A DNA stretch of 64,000 bases. It comes from UMGS1484 sp045593325. Its GTDB lineage: Bacteria; Bacillota; Clostridia; Oscillospirales; Acutalibacteraceae. The notes beneath the pieces were generated by a model. It saw only the letters and a program-made list of their open reading frames with translations. It did not search any database and had not been told where the DNA came from. The stretch is from NCBI GenBank assembly GCA_045593325.1, contig JAZNWL010000067.1, positions 28,582 through 92,581 of the forward strand, given 5' to 3'. Positions 15,988 to 25,387 of this stretch are shown piece after piece; position 1 is the first letter of the stretch, and each line of letters starts with the position of its first letter. Made by a program: the position numbers and the translations under genes.

Positions 15988-16854
15988 ATGGAAAGAAAAG
16001 TTATTATTTCTACCGACAGCACTGCCGACCTGACCCAGGAATTGGTTGAACAATACAACATTAAAGTTGTTCCTTTAGGTCTTGAAATGGACGGCAATTT
16101 ATATCGCGACGGGCTGGATATCACCCCTGACGATTTATATGCCTATCATGAAAAAACCGGAAAAATTGCCCATACCAGTGCCTACAACATTGGGGAATAT
16201 GAAGAACATTTTTCCGCCCTGGTAGACCAAGGGTATGACGTGGTTCACATTGGTCTGGCAGATTATTTATCCTGCACCTTGCGCAATGCCCAGTTAGCCG
16301 CCGAAGAAATGGAACACGTTTTTGTTGTAAATTCCAAACGGCTTTCCACAGGGATCGGTCTTCTGGTATTGAAAGCCAGCGAATTGGCAAAGGAAGGAAT
16401 GTCTGCCAAAGAAATCAGCGAAACCATTACCGAACTTGCCTATCACGTGGACGCGTCTTTCGTGGTGGACACTTTAGAATTCCTGCATGCAGGCGGTCGT
16501 TGTTCCTCGGTTGCCAAATTAGGGGCAAACCTTTTGAAAATCAAACCTCAGATCGTTGTATATGACGAAAAAATGGATACCGGCAAAAAATATCGGGGAA
16601 AGATCACTGCTTGCCGCAACCAATATATGGAAGACCAACTTCATGATTTGGACGATGTTTACCTGGATCGTATTTTCCTGACCCATTCGGGTATGCCTCA
16701 GGAAGAAATTGATATGGCTTTGGATCACCTTCGTTCCCTTGCCGATTTCAAAGAAATTCTTGTGACCCGCGCAGGTTGTGTTATTTCCTGCCATTGCGGT
16801 CCCGGGACCATGGGTATTTTATTTATGCGGAAATCACGGGTGTTTGGCGAGTAA
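15988..16854 (+). CDS. DegV family fatty-acid-binding protein
   Basis: A 288-aa protein. DegV/FakB proteins bind a fatty acid and present it to the kinase FakA. The family start (VIISTDSTADLTQELVEQYNI), the HTSAYNIGEYEEHF segment, and the central VDTLEFLHAGGRCSSVAKL motif are present. Full length. FakA is not in the window, so a role in fatty acid uptake is inferred from family only. comEC follows 41 nt downstream and may be cotranscribed. Confidence 0.93.
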   Translation: MERKVIISTDSTADLTQELVEQYNIKVVPLGLEMDGNLYRDGLDITPDDLYAYHEKTGKIAHTSAYNIGEYEEHFSALVDQGYDVVHIGLADYLSCTLRNAQLAAEEMEHVFVVNSKRLSTGIGLLVLKASELAKEGMSAKEISETITELAYHVDASFVVDTLEFLHAGGRCSSVAKLGANLLKIKPQIVVYDEKMDTGKKYRGKITACRNQYMEDQLHDLDDVYLDRIFLTHSGMPQEEIDMALDHLRSLADFKEILVTRAGCVISCHCGPGTMGILFMRKSRVFGE

Positions 16855-16895
16855 CCTCCATTAGTCATGCCCTTTGTGAAGGAGGGCGAACCGAT

Positions 16896-19010
16896 ATGCG
16901 CAGACCATTGGCATTGGCAGGATTTTCCCTGTTGCTTTCCACTCTGCTGTGTATTCTGTTGGGAACCCGCTTTGCCCTGATACTGGGCAGCGTTTCTCTG
17001 GTTCTTCTGTTTCTTCTTTTCTTAAAATCAACAAACAACAGCCGCCTGGTTACCTCCTTGCGTGGCTGTTGTTTCTTTTTTCTATGCGGATGTTTGGGAT
17101 TTTTTCTGCAATTTCAAATGCAGGTGGCACCTTTGCTTCCCTTGGAGAATCAAACAAAATACGTGCAATACACCGTTTTGGAAGAGCAGGGGACTTATGA
17201 CGACGTTGCCTACTACACCGTTTCCGCCAAAGGATTGTACCCCGACCCCGATAAAGACTGTCAATTCCGCTTATCCATGGCATATCCCCATCGGGTTGCA
17301 GTGGGAGACCATGCAGGAGGGATGGTAACCTTTTCCACGTCTTCTTCCCCCACCCTGATGGCAGACCATGTGTACCTTACGGCTACCGCCTTGGAAGAGG
17401 TTTCTCCCACCCTTTACGGGAAAGAGTTTTCTTTTTCCTATTACACCCATCAGGTTCGGGAATCCATATCCGCCCTGTTTGCACAGCAGGGAACCAAAGA
17501 CACCCTTTCTCTGGTCAAGGGAATTTGTTTGGGAAATGCCGACGGCATGTCGGAAGAATTACAAAATGCTTTTTACTCCTGCGGGTTAGGGCATCTGGTG
17601 GCGGTTTCAGGATTACATACGTCGCAAATCGGTGGGGTATTCATTGCTTTGTTCCTCTTTTTGACCAAAAGCAAACGTTGGGTTAAACTTTGCAGTTTAG
17701 GATTCGTCTGGGGATTCGTGGAAATTACAGGGTTTTCCTATTCCTCCTTGCGGGCGGCTATTATGTTTTCCTTTTTCGCGGTGGGCAGTTGCGTTTTCCG
17801 CCGAATGGATTCTTTGAACACCTTGGGCGGCGCAGTTACCGCTATTGTATTGTGTAATCCTTTTGCCGCTTATAACTTAGGATTTTTGGCATCGGTGGGC
17901 GCTTGCTTGGGGATCATTCTGTTTACTACTCCTTTGCAACAAAAACTGCAAAAGCTGCTCCCCGAAGTTTTTCAAACCAACAAAATTCTATCCTACCTTC
18001 TGACGGGATTTTGTACCACTCTGTCTGCAACCGCTACCACCATTCCCTGTAATTTACTGGCATTCCATACGCTTTCTCCCATTGCGCCCCTGTCCAACCT
18101 GTTGTGCATCCCCCTTGGCACCGCCATTCTGGTATTGGGACTTTGCGGCGCTGTGATGAGTTTCATTCCACCCTTTTCTTTTGTGGGAACGCTTTGTCTT
18201 TGGGTTGCCCACGGTCTGGCATTTTTGATTGCCCAATTTGCCACCATTCTTTCAAAAATACCTTATCACGTATTGCCTCAAAGCACGCCCATCACCTTTT
18301 TCATCATTGTGTTGTGCGGTGTTGGAATTGCCTGGATTTTGTTGTATCCCAACCGATTCAAAGGGGTGAGCAAACTGCTGGTTGTCGTCCTTCTTTGTTT
18401 GGGAATCCTTTCGTCCTCTTTCCTGCCGGCGTTGCCTCAAAACACCCAGGAAATTTGTATTCTTGCTACGGAATATGATGCCGCCATGGTGGTGATGGAC
18501 AAAGATACTACCATTCTCATTGGCAGTATCGCCCCACGGGATTTGGACCGCTATCTGGGGTCAAGAGGAATTACCCATATTGACCTTTGGGTGTTGCCAC
18601 AGCGGGACAACTATTCCACCGCCCTCACCTCCCTGCCCAAACAATATCAGGTGGATGAGATCATGACCTTTTTATATGCCGATACGTTAGGGCTGCTTTC
18701 CAACGTAGATAAAAATATACCCATTCATTTTCTTAATTCCATGACCCTTGGCAAAGTTAAGATTACCGCTTTGGATAACTATTCCGTATTTGTCATTAAA
18801 ACTCCAAACACCACCTTATACTTCGGCGATACCCGGGGCAATGAGCAACAACTGCAGGAGTATCCCTTTGCTTTTCTTAATCGCAAAAGCGGCTATGCCG
18901 ACGTCCACATTCTTCATGATGGAAAAGAAGTTTATCCCATCAACCAAACCACCGTTATTCGCGCCACACCCAATGGGTGTCAGGTGTATCAACCCCGATT
19001 TGTGTTTTAA
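16896..19010 (+). CDS. comEC: ComEC/Rec2-type DNA uptake channel protein
   Basis: About 704 aa, start ATG 16896 with AAGGAGGG 9 nt upstream. ComEC forms the inner-membrane channel for single-stranded DNA in natural competence. N-terminal membrane segments and a DUF4131-like extracellular domain (to about residue 210) are followed by the competence domain with GLGHLVAVSGLHTSQIGG and many membrane helices. The C-terminal part (about 540-704) sits where the metallo-beta-lactamase nuclease domain is expected, but it lacks the HxHxDH metal motif (LWVLPQRDNYSTAL is at that place), so it looks degenerate. Confidence 0.88.
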   Translation: MRRPLALAGFSLLLSTLLCILLGTRFALILGSVSLVLLFLLFLKSTNNSRLVTSLRGCCFFFLCGCLGFFLQFQMQVAPLLPLENQTKYVQYTVLEEQGTYDDVAYYTVSAKGLYPDPDKDCQFRLSMAYPHRVAVGDHAGGMVTFSTSSSPTLMADHVYLTATALEEVSPTLYGKEFSFSYYTHQVRESISALFAQQGTKDTLSLVKGICLGNADGMSEELQNAFYSCGLGHLVAVSGLHTSQIGGVFIALFLFLTKSKRWVKLCSLGFVWGFVEITGFSYSSLRAAIMFSFFAVGSCVFRRMDSLNTLGGAVTAIVLCNPFAAYNLGFLASVGACLGIILFTTPLQQKLQKLLPEVFQTNKILSYLLTGFCTTLSATATTIPCNLLAFHTLSPIAPLSNLLCIPLGTAILVLGLCGAVMSFIPPFSFVGTLCLWVAHGLAFLIAQFATILSKIPYHVLPQSTPITFFIIVLCGVGIAWILLYPNRFKGVSKLLVVVLLCLGILSSSFLPALPQNTQEICILATEYDAAMVVMDKDTTILIGSIAPRDLDRYLGSRGITHIDLWVLPQRDNYSTALTSLPKQYQVDEIMTFLYADTLGLLSNVDKNIPIHFLNSMTLGKVKITALDNYSVFVIKTPNTTLYFGDTRGNEQQLQEYPFAFLNRKSGYADVHILHDGKEVYPINQTTVIRATPNGCQVYQPRFVF

Positions 19011-19086
19011 CCGAAAAAGTTCGCACAAAATGTCGGGCAACGGTTGGAGGGAACCCTTATAATGATGACAGACAAGGAGGGGAACT

Positions 19087-19977
19087 ATGATGCATTGGGT
19101 CACAGAATTAAACAACGCCATCAACTATATTGAAGGACATTTGACCGAGAATATCAAGTACGAAACGATAGCCGCCAAATGTTATTGTTCGGTATATCAT
19201 TTTCAGCGTGTATTTCATGCTCTCAACGGATTCACCTTGGGAGAATACATCCGCAACCGGAGGCTGACTCTGGCAGGGATTGAACTTACCAAAGGAAAGA
19301 AACGAGTCATTGATATTGCCTTGCAATACGGTTATGAAAACCCAGACAGCTTTGCCAAAGCCTTTCAAAAATTTCATGGTGTTTCTCCTTCCCAAGCCAA
19401 AAACCATGGTGTAGAACTGCGTTCTTTTTCCCCTCTTGTTCTACAAACATCATTACAAGGAGGTAAAACCATGAACTACAAAATCAAGCAACTTTCACAA
19501 TTATGCATTACGGGGCAAAGTGTAGTATTTGACGGCATTCCCAAAAACAGAAAACAGCAACAACATGATTTCATGGTGGACGGAAACGTGCGATTTATAC
19601 GGTACGCTTTACAAGGTATGGCAGGGGATTGCGACACCGAATATTGCGTTATTTCTCATGTCACGGAAGATTCCTTTCAATTCACCATTGGAACGGTTGT
19701 TCCCACTTATTTTTCCAACCATCTCGAAAAGACAGTTGGGAACTATGCTCAAAAATTAGAAACCCTTTTGATTCCCGCCGAAACCTATGTTTCTATGGAA
19801 ACCACTCAAAGTGTCGATTATATGAACGAACAGGCAGAGCTTTATAAGAGAATGGTAGAAGAATGGCTTCCCGATTCAGGCTATTTGTTGAAAAACGCTC
19901 CTGAACTTACCATTCTACATCATGCCAGGGAACATTCGTATGTTGAAGTGCTAATTCCTATTGAAAAATCCGAATAA
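19087..19977 (+). CDS. AraC-family regulator with GyrI-like effector domain
   Basis: A 296-aa transcription factor. Two helix-turn-helix motifs occupy residues 5-105 (IAAKCYCSVYHFQRVFHALN and then DIALQYGYENPDSFAKAFQK), typical of AraC/XylS proteins. Residues 125-296 form a GyrI/Cass2-like effector-binding domain, as in proteins related to Rob. The ligand is unknown. AAGGAGG lies 7 nt upstream of the start; a second ATG follows directly. It is followed by a strong terminator and is a single-gene unit. Confidence 0.9.
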   Translation: MMHWVTELNNAINYIEGHLTENIKYETIAAKCYCSVYHFQRVFHALNGFTLGEYIRNRRLTLAGIELTKGKKRVIDIALQYGYENPDSFAKAFQKFHGVSPSQAKNHGVELRSFSPLVLQTSLQGGKTMNYKIKQLSQLCITGQSVVFDGIPKNRKQQQHDFMVDGNVRFIRYALQGMAGDCDTEYCVISHVTEDSFQFTIGTVVPTYFSNHLEKTVGNYAQKLETLLIPAETYVSMETTQSVDYMNEQAELYKRMVEEWLPDSGYLLKNAPELTILHHAREHSYVEVLIPIEKSE

Positions 19978-19981
19978 AGCG

Positions 19982-20017
19982 CTCCCCCGAAACGCTAATC
20001 GTTTCGGGGGAGTTTTT
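19982..20017 (+). terminator. Intrinsic terminator after the AraC-family gene
   Basis: CTCCCCCGAAAC, 7-nt loop, GTTTCGGGGGAG, then TTTTT. Confidence 0.95.
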
Positions 20018-20043
20018 CAAATATCATTTCAAAATATCACTTG

Positions 20044-21963
20044 TTAAAAACTTGCAGAAAGTCCCACAGCTTTTTTCAGGATTTCCAAGGCATCCTTGGC
20101 ATTGATATTTCCATCCTTCGTTACGTCTCCTGCAACTTTTTGAGCGGCGTAGGGAATTTCTTTTTCCACGGCAATCTTTAAAACCATCAAGGCGTCCTTG
20201 GCATCAACGGCTTGGTCATTATTAAGATCTCCCAAGGGTAATTCTTCTCCCAAGGCAAGAAACGTAATCCTTTTGCTTTGGGAATATTCTTCCACTAAAG
20301 ACCCTGCATACCCGCGAAGAACAATGTGATCGCAACTGGGTTCATCGGCACAGTCTTTGGTACATTGGAAAGCCCCTTCGCCGATGGATTCAACTCCCAG
20401 TATGGTGACTAAGGTTAATTGATGACAATTAGAAAATGCAAAATCGCCGATTTTCTTGACGCTTTCAGGAAGGGAAACAGTGGAAAGAGCGGAACAACGA
20501 GCGAAGGCGTTTTTCCCAATTTCTTCCAACGAAAGCGGGAAGTTGACGGTTCGAAGGGAAGAAATATTATTAAAAGCTTCTTCACCAATCACCTTCACCC
20601 CCGCAGGAAGAGTATACTCTGTACGACTGGTTTTTCCTGCAGGGTATCGCAACAGAATTTCTTTCTCAAAGTCAAACAAAACTCCGTTGTCCGATTTATA
20701 CCAATAATTATTGGCTGCTACGGTAAAAGAAATCACGGGACACCCTTCGAAGGCCTGCGGTGTTAGCCACTGCACTTTGGCTGGAATATACACCAACACA
20801 GGCTGAGTACAGCTACTTAAAGCATTATCGGCAATCAAGCGGGTTTCGTTACGGAAACAAATTTCACGGCTTTCTTCTTCCACATTGGCCTCCAAACAAT
20901 AGGGACCGATATACAGAGAATTTTTATACCAATTCTCATGATTATTATAATACGCGGTACCACACAATATTGAACGGCCGATATACGAAAGAGAATCGGG
21001 CAACTGAATGGTTGATAAGCCCTCGCAATTCACAAAGGCTTGTTCTCCAATGGAGGTGACACTTTGGGGGATGGAAACCTGGGTTAACGACGTACACCAA
21101 GCAAACATATGACTGCCGATGGCTGTTACTCCTGATTCAATAGTTGCCTTTACCAGATTTTTACAAGAATCAAATAGAGAAAAACCAACTTCTTTAACAC
21201 TACCCGGAATGGTAACCTCTGTAATATTAGATTGTTCAAAGGCCCTGGAACCGATGATTTCCACACTATCGGGAATGATTATCTTTTGCACGAGTGTCCC
21301 TTCAAAGGCTCTGAAACCAATTTCTTTTACCCCTTGAGGAATTTGGTAAATCTCATTCTCTTTTTGGGAGGGGTACCAAATCAAAGTGGTTTTTTCTTTA
21401 TCCAATAAAACGCCATTCTGAGAAGCGTACTGTTGGTTTTCTTCAGCCACAAGAATTTCTTTTAAAGACGAACAAGCCCAAAATGCCAGGTTCCTGATGG
21501 AAGTGACCGACTTGGGAATTACTACTTGTTGCAATGCTTCACATTCGGCAAAAGCACTTTCTCCTATAGATTCCAAACCATCTGGCAAAACGAGAGTTTC
21601 TAATTTGGTGCAACGCTCAAAGGCACCGTATCCCAAGGTTTTTATACTGTTAGGCAAATGTACCGTTTTCAAGGACGGACAATAGGCAAAGGCGCAACTT
21701 TTAATGGTTTCAATCCCTTCTTCAAGAGTAACCGATTGAAGAGAACCATGAGCAAAAGCGTATCCGCCAATAGCAATTACCGGAACGCCGTCGATCTCAG
21801 AAGGAATCTCTACTTGAGTTGCCGAGCCTTGATACCCTGTAATGGTTGCTTGGCCGTTTTCCACTTGATAAAGGAACTCTTGCGCTTGCTGGGCACCAAC
21901 CATAACAGGCATTCCCAGGGTAAAAATCAAAACAGCTAAAAACAATGACAATATTCGTTTCAT
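20044..21963 (-). CDS. Secreted BspA-type leucine-rich repeat protein with dockerin
   Basis: A 639-aa exported protein. A signal peptide (MKRILSLFLAVLIFTLG) is followed by about 20 LRR_5/BspA-type repeats of roughly 23 aa with the pattern IxxxAFxxCxxLxxVxIPxSVxxIG, broken near residues 340-430 by a less regular section. The C-terminus (about 570-639) is a two-repeat dockerin with intact calcium loops, DLNNDQAVDAKDAL and DVTKDGNINAKDAL. BspA repeats mediate binding to proteins or surfaces; the dockerin suggests assembly on a cohesin scaffold or surface complex. Start has AAGGAGG upstream. Confidence 0.9.
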   Translation of the reverse strand: MKRILSLFLAVLIFTLGMPVMVGAQQAQEFLYQVENGQATITGYQGSATQVEIPSEIDGVPVIAIGGYAFAHGSLQSVTLEEGIETIKSCAFAYCPSLKTVHLPNSIKTLGYGAFERCTKLETLVLPDGLESIGESAFAECEALQQVVIPKSVTSIRNLAFWACSSLKEILVAEENQQYASQNGVLLDKEKTTLIWYPSQKENEIYQIPQGVKEIGFRAFEGTLVQKIIIPDSVEIIGSRAFEQSNITEVTIPGSVKEVGFSLFDSCKNLVKATIESGVTAIGSHMFAWCTSLTQVSIPQSVTSIGEQAFVNCEGLSTIQLPDSLSYIGRSILCGTAYYNNHENWYKNSLYIGPYCLEANVEEESREICFRNETRLIADNALSSCTQPVLVYIPAKVQWLTPQAFEGCPVISFTVAANNYWYKSDNGVLFDFEKEILLRYPAGKTSRTEYTLPAGVKVIGEEAFNNISSLRTVNFPLSLEEIGKNAFARCSALSTVSLPESVKKIGDFAFSNCHQLTLVTILGVESIGEGAFQCTKDCADEPSCDHIVLRGYAGSLVEEYSQSKRITFLALGEELPLGDLNNDQAVDAKDALMVLKIAVEKEIPYAAQKVAGDVTKDGNINAKDALEILKKAVGLSASF

Positions 21964-22090
21964 AAAAACGCCTCCTTCGTAATAGGAAATGAGGCAGAAC
22001 TGCTCTGCTATCTATTAAACACACAACCTGCGAATTTTTCTCACTAATTTTTAAATTTTTTTTATTTTTATTTGTTTTTTAATTTTATAC

Positions 22091-22126
22091 AACAAAAACC
22101 CCCTTGGTTACAAAACCAAGGGGGTT
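22091..22126 (-). terminator. Terminator of the ribosomal superoperon after rplQ
   Basis: Minus strand AACCCCCTTGGTT...AACCAAGGGGGTT stem followed by TTTTGTT, about 30 nt after the rplQ stop codon. Confidence 0.92.
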
Positions 22127-22154
22127 CAAGCATTTATTTTACCTTAAACAGCAA

Positions 22155-22496
22155 TTAAACCAATTCGATAACTGCCATTTCTGCGGCGTCACCACGACGG
22201 GGTCCGATGCGGGTTACACGAGTGTAACCGCCGTTCCGGGAAGCGTAAGAAGGTGCGATTTCGTCGAACAATTTCTTAACAACATCTTCCTTGGTGATAA
22301 AGGACAAAGCTTTGCGTTTGGAAGCAAGAGTATTGTCCTTGCCGATGGTAATATATTTTTCGGCCATAGCTTGGACTTCTTTTGCACGGGTAACGGTGGT
22401 TTCTAACTTACCGTTTTCCAACAAAAAGGTTACCATAGCCCGCAGCATAGCTTTTCTGCTGTCGGTTTTTCTACCGAGTTTTCTGGTACCTGGCAT
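22155..22496 (-). CDS. rplQ: 50S ribosomal protein L17
   Basis: 113 aa, full length. N-terminus MPGTRKLGRKTDSRKAMLRA and the VTRAKEVQAMAEKYITIGK region match L17. It is the last gene of the S10-spc-alpha cluster, 35 nt after rpoA, and is followed by a strong terminator. Binds 23S rRNA near the exit tunnel. Confidence 0.98.
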   Translation of the reverse strand: MPGTRKLGRKTDSRKAMLRAMVTFLLENGKLETTVTRAKEVQAMAEKYITIGKDNTLASKRKALSFITKEDVVKKLFDEIAPSYASRNGGYTRVTRIGPRRGDAAEMAVIELV

Positions 22497-22531
22497 TGCA
22501 ATTCACTCCTTTTCTTGAGTTGGCAGGTTAA

Positions 22532-23479
22532 TTAAAGTTCCTCTTTTTTCAGGGTGAAGCCCAAAGAATCCAGTTTATTGATAACTTCTTCCAAGGACTT
22601 ACGGCCCAAGTTACGAACCTTCATCATTTCGTCTTCGGTCTTGTTGATCAAGTTTCCAACGGTATTGATGCCGGCACGTTTCAGGCAGTTGAAGGAACGA
22701 ACCGAAAGATCCAATTCCTCAATGGTCATATCAAGAACTTTTTCCTTGCCGGATTCACCTTTTTCAACCATAATATCGGCACCTGCGCCTTCGGCTGAAA
22801 GGTTCACAAACAGATTCAGGTGTTCTGTGATAATTTTTGCAGCAAGCGAAACCGCATCTTCAGCAGAAATGGTTCCGTTTGTCCAGACTTCCAAGGACAA
22901 TTTATCGAAGTCGGTAATTTGTCCCACACGGGTATTGTCAACAGTGTAGTTCACTTTGTTTACCGGTGTGTAAATGGAGTCCATGGGGATGACACCGATG
23001 GTGTTGATTTCTTGTTTATTGCGGTCAGCAGGAACATAGCCACGGCCTTTGTCCAAAGACAGTTCCATAAAGAACCGTGCATTTTCCGAAAGGGTTGCAA
23101 TGTGCATTTCGGGGTTGAGGATTTCAACCTCGCTGTCTGCCTTAATGTCGGCAGCGGTCACTTCGCAGGGACCTTCTGCTTCGATATAAACAATTTTGGG
23201 ACCGTCGCCATGAATTTTGGCGGTTAAGCCTTTCAAGTTCAAAACAATTTCGGTGACATCTTCTTTAACGCCGTCGATTGTGGAAAATTCGTGTACTACG
23301 CCGTCAAATTTTACCGAAGTCGCGGCAACACCGGGCAAAGAAGAAAGGAGCACTCTGCGCAAACTGTTGCCAAGAGTGGTACCGTAGCCTCTTTCCAAAG
23401 GTTCAACCACAAAGCGACCATAGGAACCGTCTTCCGACAGTTCTTCGGTTTCAATTCGGGGCTTCTCGATTTCTATCAT
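22532..23479 (-). CDS. rpoA: RNA polymerase alpha subunit
   Basis: 315 aa. The N-terminal dimerisation and assembly domain includes RFVVEPLERGYGTTLGNSLR near residue 25; the C-terminal domain (about 245-315) contains the DNA- and activator-binding helices with LDLSVRSFNCLKRAGI and MKVRNLGRKSLEEV. Placed between rpsD and rplQ as usual in Firmicutes. Confidence 0.99.
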   Translation of the reverse strand: MIEIEKPRIETEELSEDGSYGRFVVEPLERGYGTTLGNSLRRVLLSSLPGVAATSVKFDGVVHEFSTIDGVKEDVTEIVLNLKGLTAKIHGDGPKIVYIEAEGPCEVTAADIKADSEVEILNPEMHIATLSENARFFMELSLDKGRGYVPADRNKQEINTIGVIPMDSIYTPVNKVNYTVDNTRVGQITDFDKLSLEVWTNGTISAEDAVSLAAKIITEHLNLFVNLSAEGAGADIMVEKGESGKEKVLDMTIEELDLSVRSFNCLKRAGINTVGNLINKTEDEMMKVRNLGRKSLEEVINKLDSLGFTLKKEEL

Positions 23480-23550
23480 TCAGAACCCTCCTTAATAATT
23501 GTACGAATAATTCGCCAAAAATTGAATAGCCAAACAGGAATCCTGCACGA

Positions 23551-24177
23551 TTATTTACTGTAGAACTCAACGATCAGATGTTCTTCGATGGGAACATCGA
23601 TTTGGTCACGGTTGGGCAGGTTTACAATTTTGGCCTCAAGGGTATCGGCATTAACGCTGATCCATTCAGGTTTTACGCGGGAAGCGCAAGCTTCCACAAC
23701 CGTTTTGATCTTTTCGGAAGAACGGCTTTTTTCGCAAACTGCGATAACGTCGCCGGCCTTAACCAGATAAGACGGTACATTAACTTTTTTACCGTTTACG
23801 GTGAAGTGGTTGTGAACAACCAACTGACGGGCTTCAGCACGGGAGGAAGCCCAACCGCAACGGTATACAACGTTGTCCAAACGGCTTTCCAACAAGCGGA
23901 GAAGGTTATCACCGGTTACGCCGGTTTTCCGTTCGGCAATTTCAAAATAGTGATGGAATTGGTTTTCCAAAACACCATAATATCTTCTGGCTTTTTGCTT
24001 CATGCGAAGTTGCAAACCATATTCAGAAGCCTTTTTGCGGCTTTGACCATGTTGGCCGGGAGCGTAAGCTCTGCGGTCAATCGAGCATTTGCTGGAGTAG
24101 CATCTGTCGCCTTTCAAGAAAAGCTTTTGGCCTTCACGGCGGCATAATCTACAAACTGCTCCGGTATATCTTGCCAT
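23551..24177 (-). CDS. rpsD: 30S ribosomal protein S4
   Basis: 208 aa. A zinc-containing (C+) S4: CRLC near residue 9 and CYSSKCSIDRR near 26 give four cysteines. The S4 RNA-binding domain spans about 95-160 (RLDNVVYRCGWASSRAEAR). A primary 16S binder that nucleates the 30S body. Confidence 0.98.
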   Translation of the reverse strand: MARYTGAVCRLCRREGQKLFLKGDRCYSSKCSIDRRAYAPGQHGQSRKKASEYGLQLRMKQKARRYYGVLENQFHHYFEIAERKTGVTGDNLLRLLESRLDNVVYRCGWASSRAEARQLVVHNHFTVNGKKVNVPSYLVKAGDVIAVCEKSRSSEKIKTVVEACASRVKPEWISVNADTLEAKIVNLPNRDQIDVPIEEHLIVEFYSK

Positions 24178-24194
24178 ATCCTTACACCTCCAAA

Positions 24195-24590
24195 TTATAC
24201 ACGACGTCTTTTAGGCGGACGGCATCCGTTGTGGGGAATGGGAGTTACGTCTTTAATCATGGTAACTTCCAAGCCGGCGGCCTGCAGAGCACGGATAGCG
24301 GCTTCACGTCCGGAACCGGGCCCTTTAACGAATACTTCAACAAATTTCAAACCATGTTCCATAGCAGCTTTTGCAGCGGTTTCAGCAGCAGTTTGGGCTG
24401 CGAAGGGAGTGGATTTCCGAGAACCACGGAAGCCCATTTCACCGGCAGATGCCCAAGAAATAGCGTTGCCGTTTACATCAGTGATGGTAACGATGGTGTT
24501 GTTGAAGGTGGATTGGATATGGGCGGCGCCGCGTTCAATATTTTTACGGTCGCGGCGACGGGTGGTAGTTTTTTTACCCTTAGTTGCCAT
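24195..24590 (-). CDS. rpsK: 30S ribosomal protein S11
   Basis: 131 aa, full length. Family patterns AHIQSTFNNTIVTITDVNGN and the C-terminal DVTPIPHNGCRPPKRRRV are clear. Part of the 30S platform near the mRNA exit. 17 nt upstream gap to rpsM. Confidence 0.98.
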   Translation of the reverse strand: MATKGKKTTTRRRDRKNIERGAAHIQSTFNNTIVTITDVNGNAISWASAGEMGFRGSRKSTPFAAQTAAETAAKAAMEHGLKFVEVFVKGPGSGREAAIRALQAAGLEVTMIKDVTPIPHNGCRPPKRRRV

Positions 24591-24607
24591 ATTATTTTAC
24601 CTCCTGC

Positions 24608-24976
24608 TTACTTCTTCTTGTTTGCTATGGTCTTGCGGGGACCTTTACGAGTACGAGCGTTGGTTTTAGAACGTTGTCCTCTTACAGGAAGCCCTTTGCG
24701 GTGACGAACACCACGATAGCAGCCAATTTCAATAAGCCGTTTGATGTCAAATGCTACATCACGACGCAAGTCACCTTCAACGGTGAGGTTGTGTTCGATG
24801 TATTCACGCAATTTAGAAACATCATCTTCGGTCAAATCCTTAACTCTGGTGTCAGGATTAACACCGGTTGCAGCAAGAATATCTTTTGCTGTTTTGGGGC
24901 CGATACCGTAAATATAGGTAAGGCCGATTTCTACCCGTTTTTCACGAGGCAGGTCTACACCTGAAATACGTGCCAT
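24608..24976 (-). CDS. rpsM: 30S ribosomal protein S13
   Basis: 122 aa. Begins MARISGVDLPREKRVEIGLT and ends with the basic tail KTNARTRKGPRKTIANKKK that reaches the P-site tRNA. Head protein of the 30S subunit. Confidence 0.98.
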   Translation of the reverse strand: MARISGVDLPREKRVEIGLTYIYGIGPKTAKDILAATGVNPDTRVKDLTEDDVSKLREYIEHNLTVEGDLRRDVAFDIKRLIEIGCYRGVRHRKGLPVRGQRSKTNARTRKGPRKTIANKKK

Positions 24977-25009
24977 TTACTATTGCACCTCCAAAATGTG
25001 TTGCAAGGA

Positions 25010-25123
25010 TTAACCTTGACGCTGTTTGTGCTTGGGGTTTTCGCAAATTACCATAATGCGTCCCTTGCGTTTGATGACTTTGCATTTATCGCAAATCTTT
25101 TTGACAGAAGGTCTGACTTTCAT
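25010..25123 (-). CDS. rpmJ: 50S ribosomal protein L36
   Basis: 37 aa, short but typical. Translation gives MKVRPSVKKICDKCKVIKRK and then RIMVICENPKHKQRQG, with the zinc ligands CxxC, C and H of the zinc form. AGGAGG lies upstream of the start. Between infA and rpsM, its standard place. Confidence 0.97.
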   Translation of the reverse strand: MKVRPSVKKICDKCKVIKRKGRIMVICENPKHKQRQG

Positions 25124-25155
25124 TGTTTTTACCTCCTAGAAATTTTGCCTTTCGG

Positions 25156-25374
25156 CTATTTGGATCGCCAAGTGATTCTGCCCTTTGTTAAGTCGTATGG
25201 CGACATTTCGACTGTAACTTTATCTCCGGGCAAAATGCGGATAAAGTTCATACGCAATTTGCCGGAAATGTGGGCGGTAATTACATGACCGTTGGGAAGC
25301 TCTACCTTAAATACTGCGTTGGGCATGGCTTCTCGAACGATACCTTCAACTTCGATCATGTCTTGCTTGGACAT
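25156..25374 (-). CDS. infA: Translation initiation factor IF-1
   Basis: 72 aa OB-fold protein that binds the A site of the 30S subunit during initiation. Clear from EVEGIVREAMPNAVFKVELP and VTVEMSPYDLTKGRITWR. Lies between the KOW protein and rpmJ. Confidence 0.98.
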   Translation of the reverse strand: MSKQDMIEVEGIVREAMPNAVFKVELPNGHVITAHISGKLRMNFIRILPGDKVTVEMSPYDLTKGRITWRSK

Positions 25375-25387
25375 TAAAAAATCCCCC

